Positions 1-9,873 of a stretch of DNA of 64,000 nucleotides are shown here, in pieces; positions within the stretch are counted from its first letter, which is position 1, and every line of letters begins with the position of its first letter. The DNA is taken from the NCBI RefSeq assembly GCF_900100705.1, contig NZ_FNCH01000006.1, forward strand, positions 186,001 through 250,000, in the 5' to 3' direction. Origin of the DNA: Pedobacter terrae. GTDB lineage: Bacteria > Bacteroidota > Bacteroidia > Sphingobacteriales > Sphingobacteriaceae. Below the pieces are notes generated by a model that saw nothing but the letters and a program-made list of their open reading frames with translations, searched no databases and had not been told where the DNA came from. Both the position numbers and the translations under genes were made by a program.

Positions 1-2006
1 TGGCAGAACTAGAAAGCAACAACAAAGATTGTTTATCAGACCTTGATGATTATGAAAAGGAATTGCGGGCTTTAAAAACCGAAATTCTTAACCTCCGCAA
101 AGACTCCGTACTGATCAAAATGTTTACAGTACCTGCCGTACAGATGATGTTTAAAAGTGAATTTGCAGAGCTAAAAAAGAAACGTATAGTGATGGATAGC
201 CTGCTGAAAACAGCAACTTTATCCATCAATAACCTACAGGCCAGAACCTCTTCCAACCTCATCAACATCAAGGAGTTGATATATATTACTGACAACCAGC
301 TTGATGCGGTTAGCATTAAAGCTTTTGGTAAAGAACGCCGTTATTTATGGGAATCGATTAATAAACAGGCTAATAAAAGCATGGGCTTCCGCAAGTTTAT
401 TAAGGGAGAGCAAGAAATATCTGGCTACTATTTTATATACACCAGAAGCAGCCGACTATTATTACTTTTTACCTGTACCATATTTTTCTTCTGGGTATTC
501 TTCAACTTTAGAAGTGTAAAACAACGGGGCCGTTTAGAAACAATTGATGGTTTTTCGCTCATCAGCCCGTACCCCTATTTAATTACCTTGATCATGCTCT
601 TTGCACTGGCGCCTATTTTCGATCTGAGGGCGCCCGCGCTCTATATAGAAGCCGTAGAGATTGTCCTCGCCATCCTGCTCACTATATATTTCCGCAAAAA
701 GCTAAACTCAAAGTTGTTTTACTACTGGTGCATATTTGCAATACTGCTTCTTGCTCCAGTATTCTTACGCCTATTGGGTATGCCGCCCAGATACCAGCGC
801 TGGCTCCTCTTATTCCTCACCACCAGTTCAGTTGCCTATGGTATGATGGTATGGAAAATACTTGATGAAAAAACCAAAAGATACAGAATGATTCTTATCA
901 CGGGGTTTATTTATGTTGGTTTTGCCATTATCGCCACGTTTTGTAATCTATTTGGACGCTTTACCCTCACGCAGATTTTTTATTCAACCGGGGTAAGTTC
1001 GCTTTTAAATGCCATATCATTAACCATCCTGGCCAAAGTATTGGTAGAAGCCTTTTTACTACAGATGAAAAGCAGCAGAATCCGTAAAGGATTTCCGGAA
1101 TATTTTGATTGGCAACCTGTAATTGCAGGCCTTAAAAGGCTTACAGGTATTGGTGCAACCATAATATGGTTTGTCATATTTACCACCAATCTGAATATAT
1201 TTAATGGTCTCTACGAGTCGGTGATGGAAGTCTTAACTGAAAAAAGAACCATAGGCAGTTTCTCTTTTACGCTTGGGGGCATTGTATTATTTTTAGGCAT
1301 TATCTGGATTGCTAACTTTTTGCAAAAATACATTGCTTATTTCTTTGGTGATACGGGTGATGACAGTTTTGAGGATAATAAAGGAGAGCGATCTAAATTA
1401 CTGGTTACCCGCTTATTGTTATTGATTGGAGGTTTTCTCCTTGCTATTGCAGCTTCCGGATTGCCAATTGATAAAATCACGGTGATCCTTGGGGCACTGG
1501 GTGTTGGAATTGGATTGGGCTTACAGAACATTGTAAGCAATTTTGTTTCGGGAATCATCCTTATTTTTGACAAAACAATCCGCATTGGAGATATTGTGGA
1601 AATCAGTGATAAAAAAGGACGTGTAAAGGAGATTGGTGTGCGTGCGAGTACCTTACTGAGCGATGAGGGTGCAGAAATCATCATTCCAAATGGTGCTATT
1701 CTGTCTAATAACATCATTAACTGGACACTGAGCAATAACCAGATGCGGGTTAATATATCCTTATCCATTGCCAAGCCATTTAATACCACAGATGTGGTTA
1801 ACCTGATCAGGGAAATCATTGCCGAAAATAACAACGTATTTATCAGCAAAGAGCCGGTAATTATGATCAGTCCGGTGACTAAACTGAACAGTAAGATTAA
1901 TATTTATTTTTGGTGTAAGGATATCTCAAAAGCCGACCTAACCAAAAGTATGATTAATGCACAGATTTTTGAAGCATTTGAACAAAAAGGGATTGAAATT
2001 TTATAA
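1..2006 (+). CDS. MscS-family mechanosensitive channel (5' end outside window)
   Basis: This is a large mechanosensitive ion channel of the inner membrane. The reading frame is open from base 3 with no stop or convincing start before it, so the N-terminus lies outside the window. The visible part starts with a charged helical segment. Several hydrophobic segments follow, and then the MscS core: a Gly/Ala-rich pore helix (ILGALGVGIGLGLQNIVSNF), a beta domain (IRIGDIVEI) and a C-terminal alpha/beta domain. The many extra membrane helices resemble MscK/YbdG-type long members rather than minimal MscS. The next gene starts 11 nt after the stop, so the two may be co-transcribed. Family assignment is firm; the gating stimulus is inferred. 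Confidence 0.93.
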   Translation, partial: AELESNNKDCLSDLDDYEKELRALKTEILNLRKDSVLIKMFTVPAVQMMFKSEFAELKKKRIVMDSLLKTATLSINNLQARTSSNLINIKELIYITDNQLDAVSIKAFGKERRYLWESINKQANKSMGFRKFIKGEQEISGYYFIYTRSSRLLLLFTCTIFFFWVFFNFRSVKQRGRLETIDGFSLISPYPYLITLIMLFALAPIFDLRAPALYIEAVEIVLAILLTIYFRKKLNSKLFYYWCIFAILLLAPVFLRLLGMPPRYQRWLLLFLTTSSVAYGMMVWKILDEKTKRYRMILITGFIYVGFAIIATFCNLFGRFTLTQIFYSTGVSSLLNAISLTILAKVLVEAFLLQMKSSRIRKGFPEYFDWQPVIAGLKRLTGIGATIIWFVIFTTNLNIFNGLYESVMEVLTEKRTIGSFSFTLGGIVLFLGIIWIANFLQKYIAYFFGDTGDDSFEDNKGERSKLLVTRLLLLIGGFLLAIAASGLPIDKITVILGALGVGIGLGLQNIVSNFVSGIILIFDKTIRIGDIVEISDKKGRVKEIGVRASTLLSDEGAEIIIPNGAILSNNIINWTLSNNQMRVNISLSIAKPFNTTDVVNLIREIIAENNNVFISKEPVIMISPVTKLNSKINIYFWCKDISKADLTKSMINAQIFEAFEQKGIEIL

Positions 2007-2017
2007 CTGTAGATCAC

Positions 2018-2833
2018 ATGAGCAAATTTGTCCTTTCTGAAATGAATATTTATCCCATCAAGTCATTGGGAGGAATAAGTTTACAGGAGGCAAAACTCGA
2101 AGAAAGAGGTTTACAATATGATAGAAGATGGATGCTTGCGGATGAGGAAGGTATATTTATTACCCAGCGGAAGCATTTTGAACTGGCACTTTTACAGGTA
2201 AGTATTTTGGATGGTAAACTAAAGGTTTCTCATAAAAAATCGCCAGCACAACATATATCCTTTTCTTTGGATGAAGATACTGGAAAACAAATTCCTGTTG
2301 TAATCTGGAACGATACGGCTACCGCGCTCGAGGTAAATGTACAGGTAAGCAACTGGTTTTCTGATTTTTTAAAATTTAAAGTAAAACTGGTAAAAATGCC
2401 GGAAAGGGAAAGACGAATGGTTGATCCCAGATATGCCTTAAATGATGAAGTTGTGAGTTTTGCTGATGGTTACCCTTGCCTTCTTATCGGTCAATCTTCT
2501 CTGGATGGATTGAATGAAAAGATTCAAAGCCCGATCAGGATGGACCGTTTCCGCCCAAATTTTGTTTTTACCGGAGGTGAACCTCATGTTGAGGATAGTT
2601 TTAAGGACTTTTATATTGGTGAGGTCTTATTTTCGGCTGTAAAGCCATGCTCGCGATGCGTACTCATTACAATTGATCAACAAACTGGGGAGAAAGGGCC
2701 AGAACCTTTAAGAACACTGGCCAGCTACCGCACAGTAGGTAAAAAAATCATGTTCGGGCAGAATTTACTGCATCAACAAACCGGGATCATCCGTGTGGGC
2801 GATGAACTGAAGGTGATGAGATGGAAGACGTAA
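2018..2833 (+). CDS. MOSC domain-containing protein (YcbX/mARC type)
   Basis: The 271-aa protein has an N-terminal MOSC beta-barrel domain (about residues 1-125, opening with a YPIKSLGG motif) and a C-terminal MOSC domain (about 130-268). The conserved cysteine motif PCSRC sits near residues 209-213; in MOSC proteins such a cysteine co-ordinates the molybdenum cofactor. Family members reduce N-hydroxylated compounds with a partner ferredoxin or flavoprotein. No 2Fe-2S ferredoxin domain is fused here, unlike E. coli YcbX, so an external partner would be needed. It follows the MscS gene by 11 nt. The substrate is not deducible. Confidence 0.9.
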   Translation: MSKFVLSEMNIYPIKSLGGISLQEAKLEERGLQYDRRWMLADEEGIFITQRKHFELALLQVSILDGKLKVSHKKSPAQHISFSLDEDTGKQIPVVIWNDTATALEVNVQVSNWFSDFLKFKVKLVKMPERERRMVDPRYALNDEVVSFADGYPCLLIGQSSLDGLNEKIQSPIRMDRFRPNFVFTGGEPHVEDSFKDFYIGEVLFSAVKPCSRCVLITIDQQTGEKGPEPLRTLASYRTVGKKIMFGQNLLHQQTGIIRVGDELKVMRWKT

Positions 2834-3080
2834 AATGGAAGATGTGAAATGGAATATGGATGTGGCATTGATATTACAATAAAAATCATTGAGTATGCTA
2901 ACCTGTTAAGGCTTTAATTATTCCATATGATATAAACCGCTTTAGACAACCTGAGATCGCTAAGCCAAGATCATGAACCGTATTGCTTTATCTTCGTTAG
3001 CAAACTTTTCACGGCATTTAACGTTTAAAAAATAAATTTCCTAATAAGTATTGGAAACCAAATGATTTAATATCTATTGA

Positions 3081-3524
3081 ATGAAAGAAGCAACAATTGT
3101 AGCTGCAGTTAGAAAAGATTATGAAAAACTGATTGCAGTTTGGGAAAGCTCCGTTAGAGCCACGCACCATTTTCTTTCTGAAAAAGATCTTATCACTTAC
3201 CGTTGGCTAATTTTAAATGAGTATTTTGATCAGGTACGGTTATACACTGTTAAGGTTGAAGAAGAGATGATGGGTTTTATAGGCATTAACGAAAAATCAA
3301 TCCAGATGCTTTTTATCCATCCAGATGTAAGGGGAAAAGGACTTGGCCAAAGATTGATTGATTTTGCGAAACAAGAACATCATGTCTATATGGTTGATGT
3401 AAATGAGCAGAATGAACAGGCAGTAGGCTTTTATCAAAAACTTGGTTTCGTAACCGTCGAACGGAGTGAAGTGGATGCAGCAGGAAAACCTTTTCCTGTA
3501 CTTTCTATGGAATTAAAGGCGTAA
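3081..3524 (+). CDS. GNAT family N-acetyltransferase (YjaB-like)
   Basis: This 147-aa protein covers one GNAT fold. The acetyl-CoA binding motif A is visible as HPDVRGKGLGQRLI (about residues 92-105), and the late motif NEQAVGFYQKLGF is typical of the family. The N-terminal segment with ATHHFL resembles YjaB-type acetyltransferases. It is cytosolic, with no signal peptide. It stands apart from the preceding gene (247 nt), so it probably has its own promoter. The substrate is unknown. Confidence 0.9.
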   Translation: MKEATIVAAVRKDYEKLIAVWESSVRATHHFLSEKDLITYRWLILNEYFDQVRLYTVKVEEEMMGFIGINEKSIQMLFIHPDVRGKGLGQRLIDFAKQEHHVYMVDVNEQNEQAVGFYQKLGFVTVERSEVDAAGKPFPVLSMELKA

Positions 3525-3562
3525 AAAATTAACAACTGCTACCACCGATTTTTGTCTACATC

Positions 3563-4558
3563 ATGCTCGAAAACATTACAGGTAAACTATTAATGGCAGT
3601 GGCAATTGGCGCTGCATTTGGACTGTTTTATACGCTCTTGCTCAACATGCATGGTTTCACCAAAATCAAGTACAAACATGTAGCACTTAGCATTGGTACA
3701 GTTATTTTTCTTCTTGGGCTACATAGCTTTGAGGCCGCAGGTATAGCCTGTTTTATTATCGGCATCGGAATTTTTGTACTTGCCATTGCCCTGATGGCAA
3801 GAGGCGCGGCCGATTCGCTTAAAGCGCTATCTGCTAAATTCTCCACAGGTAGCAAGCCACAGCATACCGAAAGGCTGCAACTAAACAAACCTGGTTTAAG
3901 CAATTATGTTGGTGTATTATTCCATCTTGTGGTTATTATACTGATCTCTTTATCAATATTTACCTATTCGAACAATACAGTCCTTAATCAGGAAAACATG
4001 GATCGGTTAATCAGTGACGCTATTTTTCAGTTTACGAGTACCATTATGCTGATACTGTTAGGTATATTTAATCCTTTCGTATCTCCGTCTGCTAAGTTAC
4101 TGGGAATTGCTAACCGTGTAGACAGCATAAAATACCCTAAACTGTATCTCCTGCTTGCGGATAAAAAATTCTGGATAATTTTCAAAGCCCTAATTTGCAT
4201 CTCCATTATTCTTTACTTCGCTTCGAAAGGCTATTTTAACCTGTTGGCCTGGGATAATGCCACGCCCTATATGAATGTTTATGTGTTGCTTATTGGCTTT
4301 TTTATTATCGTTAATCTCGCACAGATGATTCGTAGTCCTGAATATTTTTTTCAAAACAATCTTTTCAGAATCACGATGTTGCTGCAGTCGGCCTTTATCA
4401 GTATATTTTTAAGTGCGATACTCGTTTTTGCAACCCTGTTTATTTCTTCAATTTTAGGCGTTGATATCAATAAATTGAAGGTGAGTTCGGAAGCCATTAT
4501 TTTCCTCGGGTTTAATATCATTATGTGTTATAATGAGTTTAGGCTGGCCAGGGCATAG
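3563..4558 (+). CDS. Polytopic membrane protein of unknown function
   Basis: I do not recognise this 331-aa protein. It has about eight hydrophobic segments, near residues 8-27, 41-58, 59-80, 112-132, 150-170, 202-220, 232-250 and 272-297. Between the third and fourth is a polar loop rich in Lys, Ser and Gln. There is no signal peptide or recognisable catalytic motif. It starts 38 nt after the GNAT gene on the same strand and may share its transcript. It could be a transporter-like or structural membrane protein. Confidence 0.75.
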   Translation: MLENITGKLLMAVAIGAAFGLFYTLLLNMHGFTKIKYKHVALSIGTVIFLLGLHSFEAAGIACFIIGIGIFVLAIALMARGAADSLKALSAKFSTGSKPQHTERLQLNKPGLSNYVGVLFHLVVIILISLSIFTYSNNTVLNQENMDRLISDAIFQFTSTIMLILLGIFNPFVSPSAKLLGIANRVDSIKYPKLYLLLADKKFWIIFKALICISIILYFASKGYFNLLAWDNATPYMNVYVLLIGFFIIVNLAQMIRSPEYFFQNNLFRITMLLQSAFISIFLSAILVFATLFISSILGVDINKLKVSSEAIIFLGFNIIMCYNEFRLARA

Positions 4559-4797
4559 GGTAAATTTCCTGGCAATCAATTAGCGCTCATTCGTTCTTCC
4601 GAAGGGAAAGATGAATAAGTGTTGAGGATTTTGTGCAGCAACCCCCGTTTGATAAACCCGGTAGTAGCGGGCATCCCGGTTCTTTCTATCGGGATAAAGC
4701 GATTAACGGGGCTGCTATTCCCGAAGCACCACTACATGCTCATTTCCACAAAAATTAGAACGGAAATAAATTAGCTTGTCGGCAGCTTTTACATCAA

Positions 4798-6315
4798 TCA
4801 ATACTTCAATTCAAAAAAAGAAAAATCAGCATCTTGATTAACAAGTCCATTAAAAAGAATACCAATACGCGGGCTTCTATCCCATTGTGGTAAAAAGTTA
4901 GTCTTCATTTTCTCCTTAGCTGGCATATTTTGCCATTCCTGGTTTTCCTGCTTAAAAAATACCATTACACTTAAATCATCAGCCGTTTTCATTTTAAGCT
5001 CTACAGGAACTGTTGCTGGTACTTTGCGCGTTGAAAGTATTGTTTTTATTTTATTTTCGACTTTCCAGAACACGATTTCATCTCCAGCTATACCAATGCC
5101 CAGGGCCGACCCTGCATCACCGTAATATACCAGGCCTTTTAAAGCACTAGTGCTATTGGTAACTGCTGTGGTTGCTTCAAATGTTGCCGATACAGGTCTA
5201 ATGGTTAGTGCTATACCGGTAACGTTATTATTTTTCATCTCTCCTGATAAATGAAGCTGACCGTTTTGCTGTTTAATTGTCGGCGATGAATTCCTGAAAT
5301 CCCATTGCCATCTTTTATCAATTTCGGGTTTGGTAAATGTTATTTTTAAATCCTGGTTAAGCTTTGGGCCTGACTGTTCTTTAAGTACTGGCCAACCACC
5401 CTTCTGGGGCCAGCTTAATTGCGCCAACATTCCCTGCCTGCCTGAAAAAACATTGGTTTTTTTATTGTAAGCATGGTAGAGGTAATAATCCTTCCCATCT
5501 GCTGCATTAACAAATGTGCCATGCCCTGAACATTTCCAATATTCATTTTCCATTAAGAGCGGATTGGCAGCATAAGGTTCGTATGGTCCGGCAAAAGATG
5601 TTGATCTGGCCACCCTTACGTTGTAATCACATTGTACACCACAACAGTTACCCGCAGAGTAAAAAAGATAATAATAACTATCTTTTTTGAGGATGCTCTG
5701 CCCTTCCAAACCAATATGTGCATCATCTTTAAATAAGGAGAAAGGCTCCCCCTCTACTTTGAGTCCGTTTTGAGCAAGTTTGTACGCTAAAATCTCAATT
5801 GGACGCTTATCTAAACCATAAGCTTTAAAAGTAATGTAACGTGTGCCACCATCCAGGTAAATAAAAGCATCGATAGCTTCTTTTCCATAATCGATGATAA
5901 TACCCTGATCAACAAAGCCCTTATCCGGATATTTTGAGGTAGCTACTCCAATGCACGATATATTGTCCTTTTTCCTTCTTGCTGTATAGTATATAAAATA
6001 AGTTTGATCATGATAATCGTATTCTGGTGCCCAAAATGAACCTGATGTCCATTCTGGTGCCTGTTCGAAAACATAACCTGTTTGTTTCCAGTTCAGCAGG
6101 TCTTTTGAACTATAAATAGGGAAATGAGGTGCCCACTCTGATGACGTGCCCACTGCATAATACTGGTTGTTGGCCCGGATAATGGAAGGATCGGCAAAAT
6201 CTCCGGCAATTATAGGTTCTATTACGGTTTGTGCCGATAACATATTCGTAATCAGAAGAAGCTTAGCGATTACCGCTAAGGTAGCATACTGCGAAAACTT
6301 TACCTTTTTTCTCAT
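4798..6315 (-). CDS. GH43 family glycosidase with C-terminal beta-sandwich
   Basis: This is a secreted glycoside hydrolase, likely a beta-xylosidase or alpha-L-arabinofuranosidase. I chose the ATG at 6315 because it gives a clean signal peptide (MRKKVKFSQY... ending LSAQ); an upstream ATG at 6378 would add 21 residues. The five-bladed propeller begins with the catalytic base in FADPSI (Asp42). Asp149 in AIDAF is the likely pKa modulator and Glu204 in GLEGQS the acid. The last ~180 residues resemble the concanavalin-like C-terminal domain of GH43 xylosidases. It is the last gene of the locus, 395 nt after GH2, with two palindromic elements between. The exact substrate is unresolved. Confidence 0.88.
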   Translation of the reverse strand: MRKKVKFSQYATLAVIAKLLLITNMLSAQTVIEPIIAGDFADPSIIRANNQYYAVGTSSEWAPHFPIYSSKDLLNWKQTGYVFEQAPEWTSGSFWAPEYDYHDQTYFIYYTARRKKDNISCIGVATSKYPDKGFVDQGIIIDYGKEAIDAFIYLDGGTRYITFKAYGLDKRPIEILAYKLAQNGLKVEGEPFSLFKDDAHIGLEGQSILKKDSYYYLFYSAGNCCGVQCDYNVRVARSTSFAGPYEPYAANPLLMENEYWKCSGHGTFVNAADGKDYYLYHAYNKKTNVFSGRQGMLAQLSWPQKGGWPVLKEQSGPKLNQDLKITFTKPEIDKRWQWDFRNSSPTIKQQNGQLHLSGEMKNNNVTGIALTIRPVSATFEATTAVTNSTSALKGLVYYGDAGSALGIGIAGDEIVFWKVENKIKTILSTRKVPATVPVELKMKTADDLSVMVFFKQENQEWQNMPAKEKMKTNFLPQWDRSPRIGILFNGLVNQDADFSFFELKY

Positions 6316-6418
6316 TAATAGATTTATGCAAGTGAAAATATTCATTTCGAGGTGTAATTTATTGTATAAAACCAACACGAGTAATAGCTTCTTTATCAGA
6401 ATCTTACCCTACTATAAA

Positions 6419-6524
6419 TCGTCATTCCCAACTTGATCCGATAGATCGGATGGGAATCGTAATGCAAGCTTTAAGATTAGCTTCGCTGAGCACTTCGTGG
6501 TTCCCGCATGCGCGAGAATGACGA
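6419..6524. repeat. Intergenic palindromic element, type 1 (copy A)
   Basis: A 106-bp element bounded by near-perfect inverted ends (TCGTCATTCCC on the left, GAGAATGACGA on the right). It has an internal GATCCGATAGATCGGAT hairpin and a second hairpin at CCCGCATGCGCGAG. The same ends bound 12045-12133, and the right end recurs several times at 48400-49280. It is probably a REP/MITE-like element. It lies between the GH2 and terminal GH43 genes. Confidence 0.75.
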
Positions 6525-6603
6525 TCACACTAGTGTAATCTGTCATTGATAGAGGCTAGAATTTTCAAATATATCGGAGCATAGATGACAGATATACAAG
6601 GGG

Positions 6604-6697
6604 CGTCATTTCGACCGCAGTGGAGAAATCTTTTAAAATAGTTCAAAGATTTCTCCATTTCGCCGTCTGATAGCGAAGAGCAGCACAGTCGAGATCG
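6604..6697. repeat. Intergenic palindromic element, type 2 (copy A)
   Basis: It begins CGTCATTTCGAC and ends with the near-complement GTCGAGATCGA. The inner inverted arms GGAGAAATCTTT and AAAGATTTCTCC are perfect complements and would form a long hairpin just after the GH2 stop codon. The copy at 8670-8769 has the same ends and the same AGATTTCTCC core. Confidence 0.72.
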
Positions 6698-6710
6698 ATT
6701 TTATAGCGTT

Positions 6711-8561
6711 TTATTTCTGCACCGGTACGTTAACCTGATATAATTTCTCATGCAAAGCTTTCATCTGTGCTTCTGAAAACTTGATATCTTTTCTGTCGTA
6801 AGTCATCAATCCATTGGTCTCTACTTCAACATCGGTAGTTTGGGTGTATACTCCGGCAGAAAGCCCCAACGGAATTAATTCTTGCAAACGTTTCGTAAAC
6901 TGGGCGTATTTGTTAAACAGATCTGTTTTGTTTTTAAAGCTTTGGTAACCCCAGTTATTCTTCTGTTGCCAAACATGGCCATCAATAGGCAATCCGAGTC
7001 CACCAAATTCACCCAATACCAGGGCATAATCTTTTCCAAAATAATCGGGGCTTGGCATAGCCGGGTGCGGATAGTTATGCAGATCGATAATATCGCCTAC
7101 CGGATGGAAGTTACCACCGCTGGCCGTATTGACCAACCTTGACGGATCTTTTTCCTTGGTCCATTTGGCAATTTCTACGGTTTTAAACTGGCCCCATGCT
7201 TCGTTGAAAGGTGTCCAAACCACAATTGAAGGTACATTATAAAGTGCATCAATAATGGCATTCCATTCTTTTTTGTAATATCCTTCTGATTCTGCAGTCC
7301 TCTTTTGATCCGAACCGTGGTCTAAAACACCCGGACGGTTTTCCCAGCCGTTACCCAAATCGCCGCTTGGCATATCCTGCCAAACCAACATTCCCGCTTT
7401 ATCGCAATAGTAATACCAACGGGCTGGTTCTACCTTAATGTGTTTTCTGATCATATTGAAACCCATTTCCTTAGTTTTATCTATGTCGAATTTCAAGGCG
7501 GCATCTGTTGGTGCGGTGTACAAACCATCAGGCCACCATCCCTGATCAAGCGGGCCATACTGAAAAACAAACTCATTGTTTAACAGCATACGCTGAATGC
7601 CATTCTGATCTTTGCCCATGGAACTTTTACGCATGGCGAAATAACTTTTCACCTCATCTACCTTTTTATTTTTGGTAAGTAATTCTACCTTTAAATCATA
7701 TAAAAACGGATTTTTAGGACTCCACAGCTTGGGACTGGCTATTTTTAAAGTGATTGCGCCGTTAACAACAGCAACCTGTTCAGCCACTTTAGTCTTGCCA
7801 TCCCATGCGGTAACCTTAACCTCATCTGCGCCAGTACCTGTTAAAAACGGCGTAACGGATACTGTTTGCTGATCAATATCAGGTGTGATTTTAATGTGAT
7901 CGATATGTGCTTTGTTTACCGCTTCGATCCACACTGTTTGCCAGATACCCGTTACCGGCGTATACCAGATGCCTTCGGGTCTTTTCACCTGTTTGCCTCT
8001 TGGCTGAGGACCTTCATCAGTCGGATCCCAAACTTCTACGGTTAAGGTCTGGTTGCCGCTTTTATTTAAAAATGGTGTAATGTTAAAACTAAAAGGATCA
8101 AAACCACCCTCATGTTTACCTACTTCTTTGCCATTGATGCTAACGGTCGATCTCCAGTCAACAGCACCAAAGTGAAGTAAAATTTCTTTTCCCTTCATGT
8201 TCGCCGGAACCGTGAATACGGTTTTATACCACAAAAGGCTATCTTTACCAACGGTTTTGCCCACACCAGAAAGTGCAGATTCTACCGCAAAAGGAACCAA
8301 AATTTTCCCCTGGTTAATGGCCGGACGCTGCGATTTTTCAGAAATAGCGTAATCCCAAAGTCCGTTCAGGTTTTTCCAGTTACCCATACGCTCAAGCTGA
8401 GGACGTGGGTACTCTGGCAATACATTTTTAGGGTTAACCTCCTGTGCCCATGGTGATGAGATTTTGCCTTTTACCATCGACCATGATTTGTCTTGCTGCT
8501 GCGCGAAAAGGGAAAGCGAAAGCCCTAGCAGTGATAAGGTAATTAATACTTTTTTATTCAT
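6711..8561 (-). CDS. GH2 family glycoside hydrolase (beta-galactosidase/glucuronidase fold)
   Basis: This 616-aa exported enzyme has a signal peptide (MNKKVLITLS... LFA/QQ). It has a jelly-roll sugar-binding domain (about 50-215), an immunoglobulin-like domain (about 218-315) and a TIM barrel (about 325-612). The acid/base is Glu454 in PFNEAWG and the nucleophile Glu518 in LGEFGG, as expected for retaining GH2 enzymes. At about 600 residues it is the short form, without the extra C-terminal domains of LacZ. It belongs to the minus-strand SusC-to-GH43 locus. The specificity (galactoside, glucuronide, arabinoside or xyloside) is not visible in the sequence. Confidence 0.9.
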   Translation of the reverse strand: MNKKVLITLSLLGLSLSLFAQQQDKSWSMVKGKISSPWAQEVNPKNVLPEYPRPQLERMGNWKNLNGLWDYAISEKSQRPAINQGKILVPFAVESALSGVGKTVGKDSLLWYKTVFTVPANMKGKEILLHFGAVDWRSTVSINGKEVGKHEGGFDPFSFNITPFLNKSGNQTLTVEVWDPTDEGPQPRGKQVKRPEGIWYTPVTGIWQTVWIEAVNKAHIDHIKITPDIDQQTVSVTPFLTGTGADEVKVTAWDGKTKVAEQVAVVNGAITLKIASPKLWSPKNPFLYDLKVELLTKNKKVDEVKSYFAMRKSSMGKDQNGIQRMLLNNEFVFQYGPLDQGWWPDGLYTAPTDAALKFDIDKTKEMGFNMIRKHIKVEPARWYYYCDKAGMLVWQDMPSGDLGNGWENRPGVLDHGSDQKRTAESEGYYKKEWNAIIDALYNVPSIVVWTPFNEAWGQFKTVEIAKWTKEKDPSRLVNTASGGNFHPVGDIIDLHNYPHPAMPSPDYFGKDYALVLGEFGGLGLPIDGHVWQQKNNWGYQSFKNKTDLFNKYAQFTKRLQELIPLGLSAGVYTQTTDVEVETNGLMTYDRKDIKFSEAQMKALHEKLYQVNVPVQK

Positions 8562-8669
8562 TGGTTTAAATTTGAGTGTTGAGGTTGGGGATGTGTATTG
8601 CTAATCAAGGAGAAAAAAATAGTTGTCTTTCGGCATGCTAATAATACACGCAGATTCTGACAGAAATGG

Positions 8670-8769
8670 TCGTCATCTCGACTGTAGCGCAGCGAAATGG
8701 AGAGATCTTTATGAAGAAAAAAAGATTTCTCCCCGCCTGTACGGGCAGGCACTACGGTCGAAATGACGA
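8670..8769. repeat. Intergenic palindromic element, type 2 (copy B)
   Basis: A 100-bp element with inverted ends TCGTCATCTCGAC and GTCGAAATGACGA. It contains an inner pair GGAGAGATCTTT / AAAAGATTTCTCC and a small GCCTGTACGGGCAGGC hairpin. It fills most of the gap between the GH5-like stop codon (8779) and the GH2 start (8561). Confidence 0.75.
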
Positions 8770-8778
8770 AATCACACG

Positions 8779-9858
8779 TTACTTATTATTAAGTTTTTTG
8801 ATCAGGTTAACTTCATCCTGGCGGTATGGTGTACCATCGGGCTGAAAAATTTCGTGGAACCATTCAATTGGTTCAGATCCATCGGCAAGCGGGGTATCCC
8901 AGGCATATTTCGTATTGGTTTTACCCGCAGCAAATCCCCAATTTATAGCACCAACATTTTCTTCTTTTAACATCGGCAGAATATTAGCGAATCGGCTGTT
9001 CCTCGATCTGGCCATATATTCTGTACAGATTAATGGTCGGCCGCTGGCTTTTAGCAGATCAATAGTTCGCTGGTGCCATTCTGGCGCCTCATAGTTATGG
9101 TAGGTTACAATATCCGAATTGGCCAGTTGTATGGCATTTAATTTTTCGAAACCCCAGCTCCATAATCCAATTGAAATGGGTTGATCTGGATTAACGGCAC
9201 GCGCCCAACCGATAGTTTTGGTTAACAAAGGGATCGAAGCTTCTAACTTTCCGCTGTTTCCAGGTTCATTATACAAGTCCCAAAGCAAAATCCGTTTATC
9301 ATGCGCAAAATGGGTGAGCACGTCTTTTACATATTTTTCAAGCTCGGCAAAATTGGCTTCTTCTTTAAATGCCGGATCACCGGGATCCTGTAACCAGCCT
9401 GAATTGTGGATACCTGTTTTCGGTTCAGGTTGTTTGCCAATGGCTGAGGTGTTATTCCAGCAATCGTCAAAAAAAACAAACATAGGTTTAATACCATGTT
9501 TTTGAGTAATGGTTAAAAATTGGTCCACTCTCTTTTTAAAACCCGCCGGATCCTGGCTCCAGGCCTTACTGAACAAGAATACACGTAATGTATTAAAACC
9601 GATTCCTTCGGCCCACCCGAGTTCTTTATCTATCAGATCGGGCGAAAAGGTATCTGCCTGCCACATTTCCAACTGGTTGATAGCATTAGATGGAATGTAA
9701 TTTGCGCCGGTTAGCCATTTGTGCTCGCTATACCAGGCATTTGCTTTCTCTACCGGCCATACTTTTGCAGGCTCTGCGCTTTTCTTTGTTTTTTGTGCAA
9801 AGCCCGTGCTGATGCTTAGGCTCATTGCAGCAAGTAGAACATAGTTTTTTAGGTTCAT
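8779..9858 (-). CDS. GH5-like (clan GH-A) glycoside hydrolase
   Basis: This 359-aa secreted enzyme has a signal peptide ending near GFAQ (residue 22) followed by one TIM barrel. The acid/base is Glu198 in LYNEPGNS and the nucleophile Glu280 in ICTEYMAR, the spacing of clan GH-A. The conserved RVF motif (about 92-94) and the HNYE motif (254-257) agree. Relatives are often labelled cellulase-like or 1,4-beta-xylanase, but I cannot assign a CAZy subfamily by eye. It starts 15 nt after the upstream GH43 gene, so the two are very likely co-translated. Confidence 0.85.
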   Translation of the reverse strand: MNLKNYVLLAAMSLSISTGFAQKTKKSAEPAKVWPVEKANAWYSEHKWLTGANYIPSNAINQLEMWQADTFSPDLIDKELGWAEGIGFNTLRVFLFSKAWSQDPAGFKKRVDQFLTITQKHGIKPMFVFFDDCWNNTSAIGKQPEPKTGIHNSGWLQDPGDPAFKEEANFAELEKYVKDVLTHFAHDKRILLWDLYNEPGNSGKLEASIPLLTKTIGWARAVNPDQPISIGLWSWGFEKLNAIQLANSDIVTYHNYEAPEWHQRTIDLLKASGRPLICTEYMARSRNSRFANILPMLKEENVGAINWGFAAGKTNTKYAWDTPLADGSEPIEWFHEIFQPDGTPYRQDEVNLIKKLNNK

Positions 9859-9873
9859 ATCGGTTGTATCTGA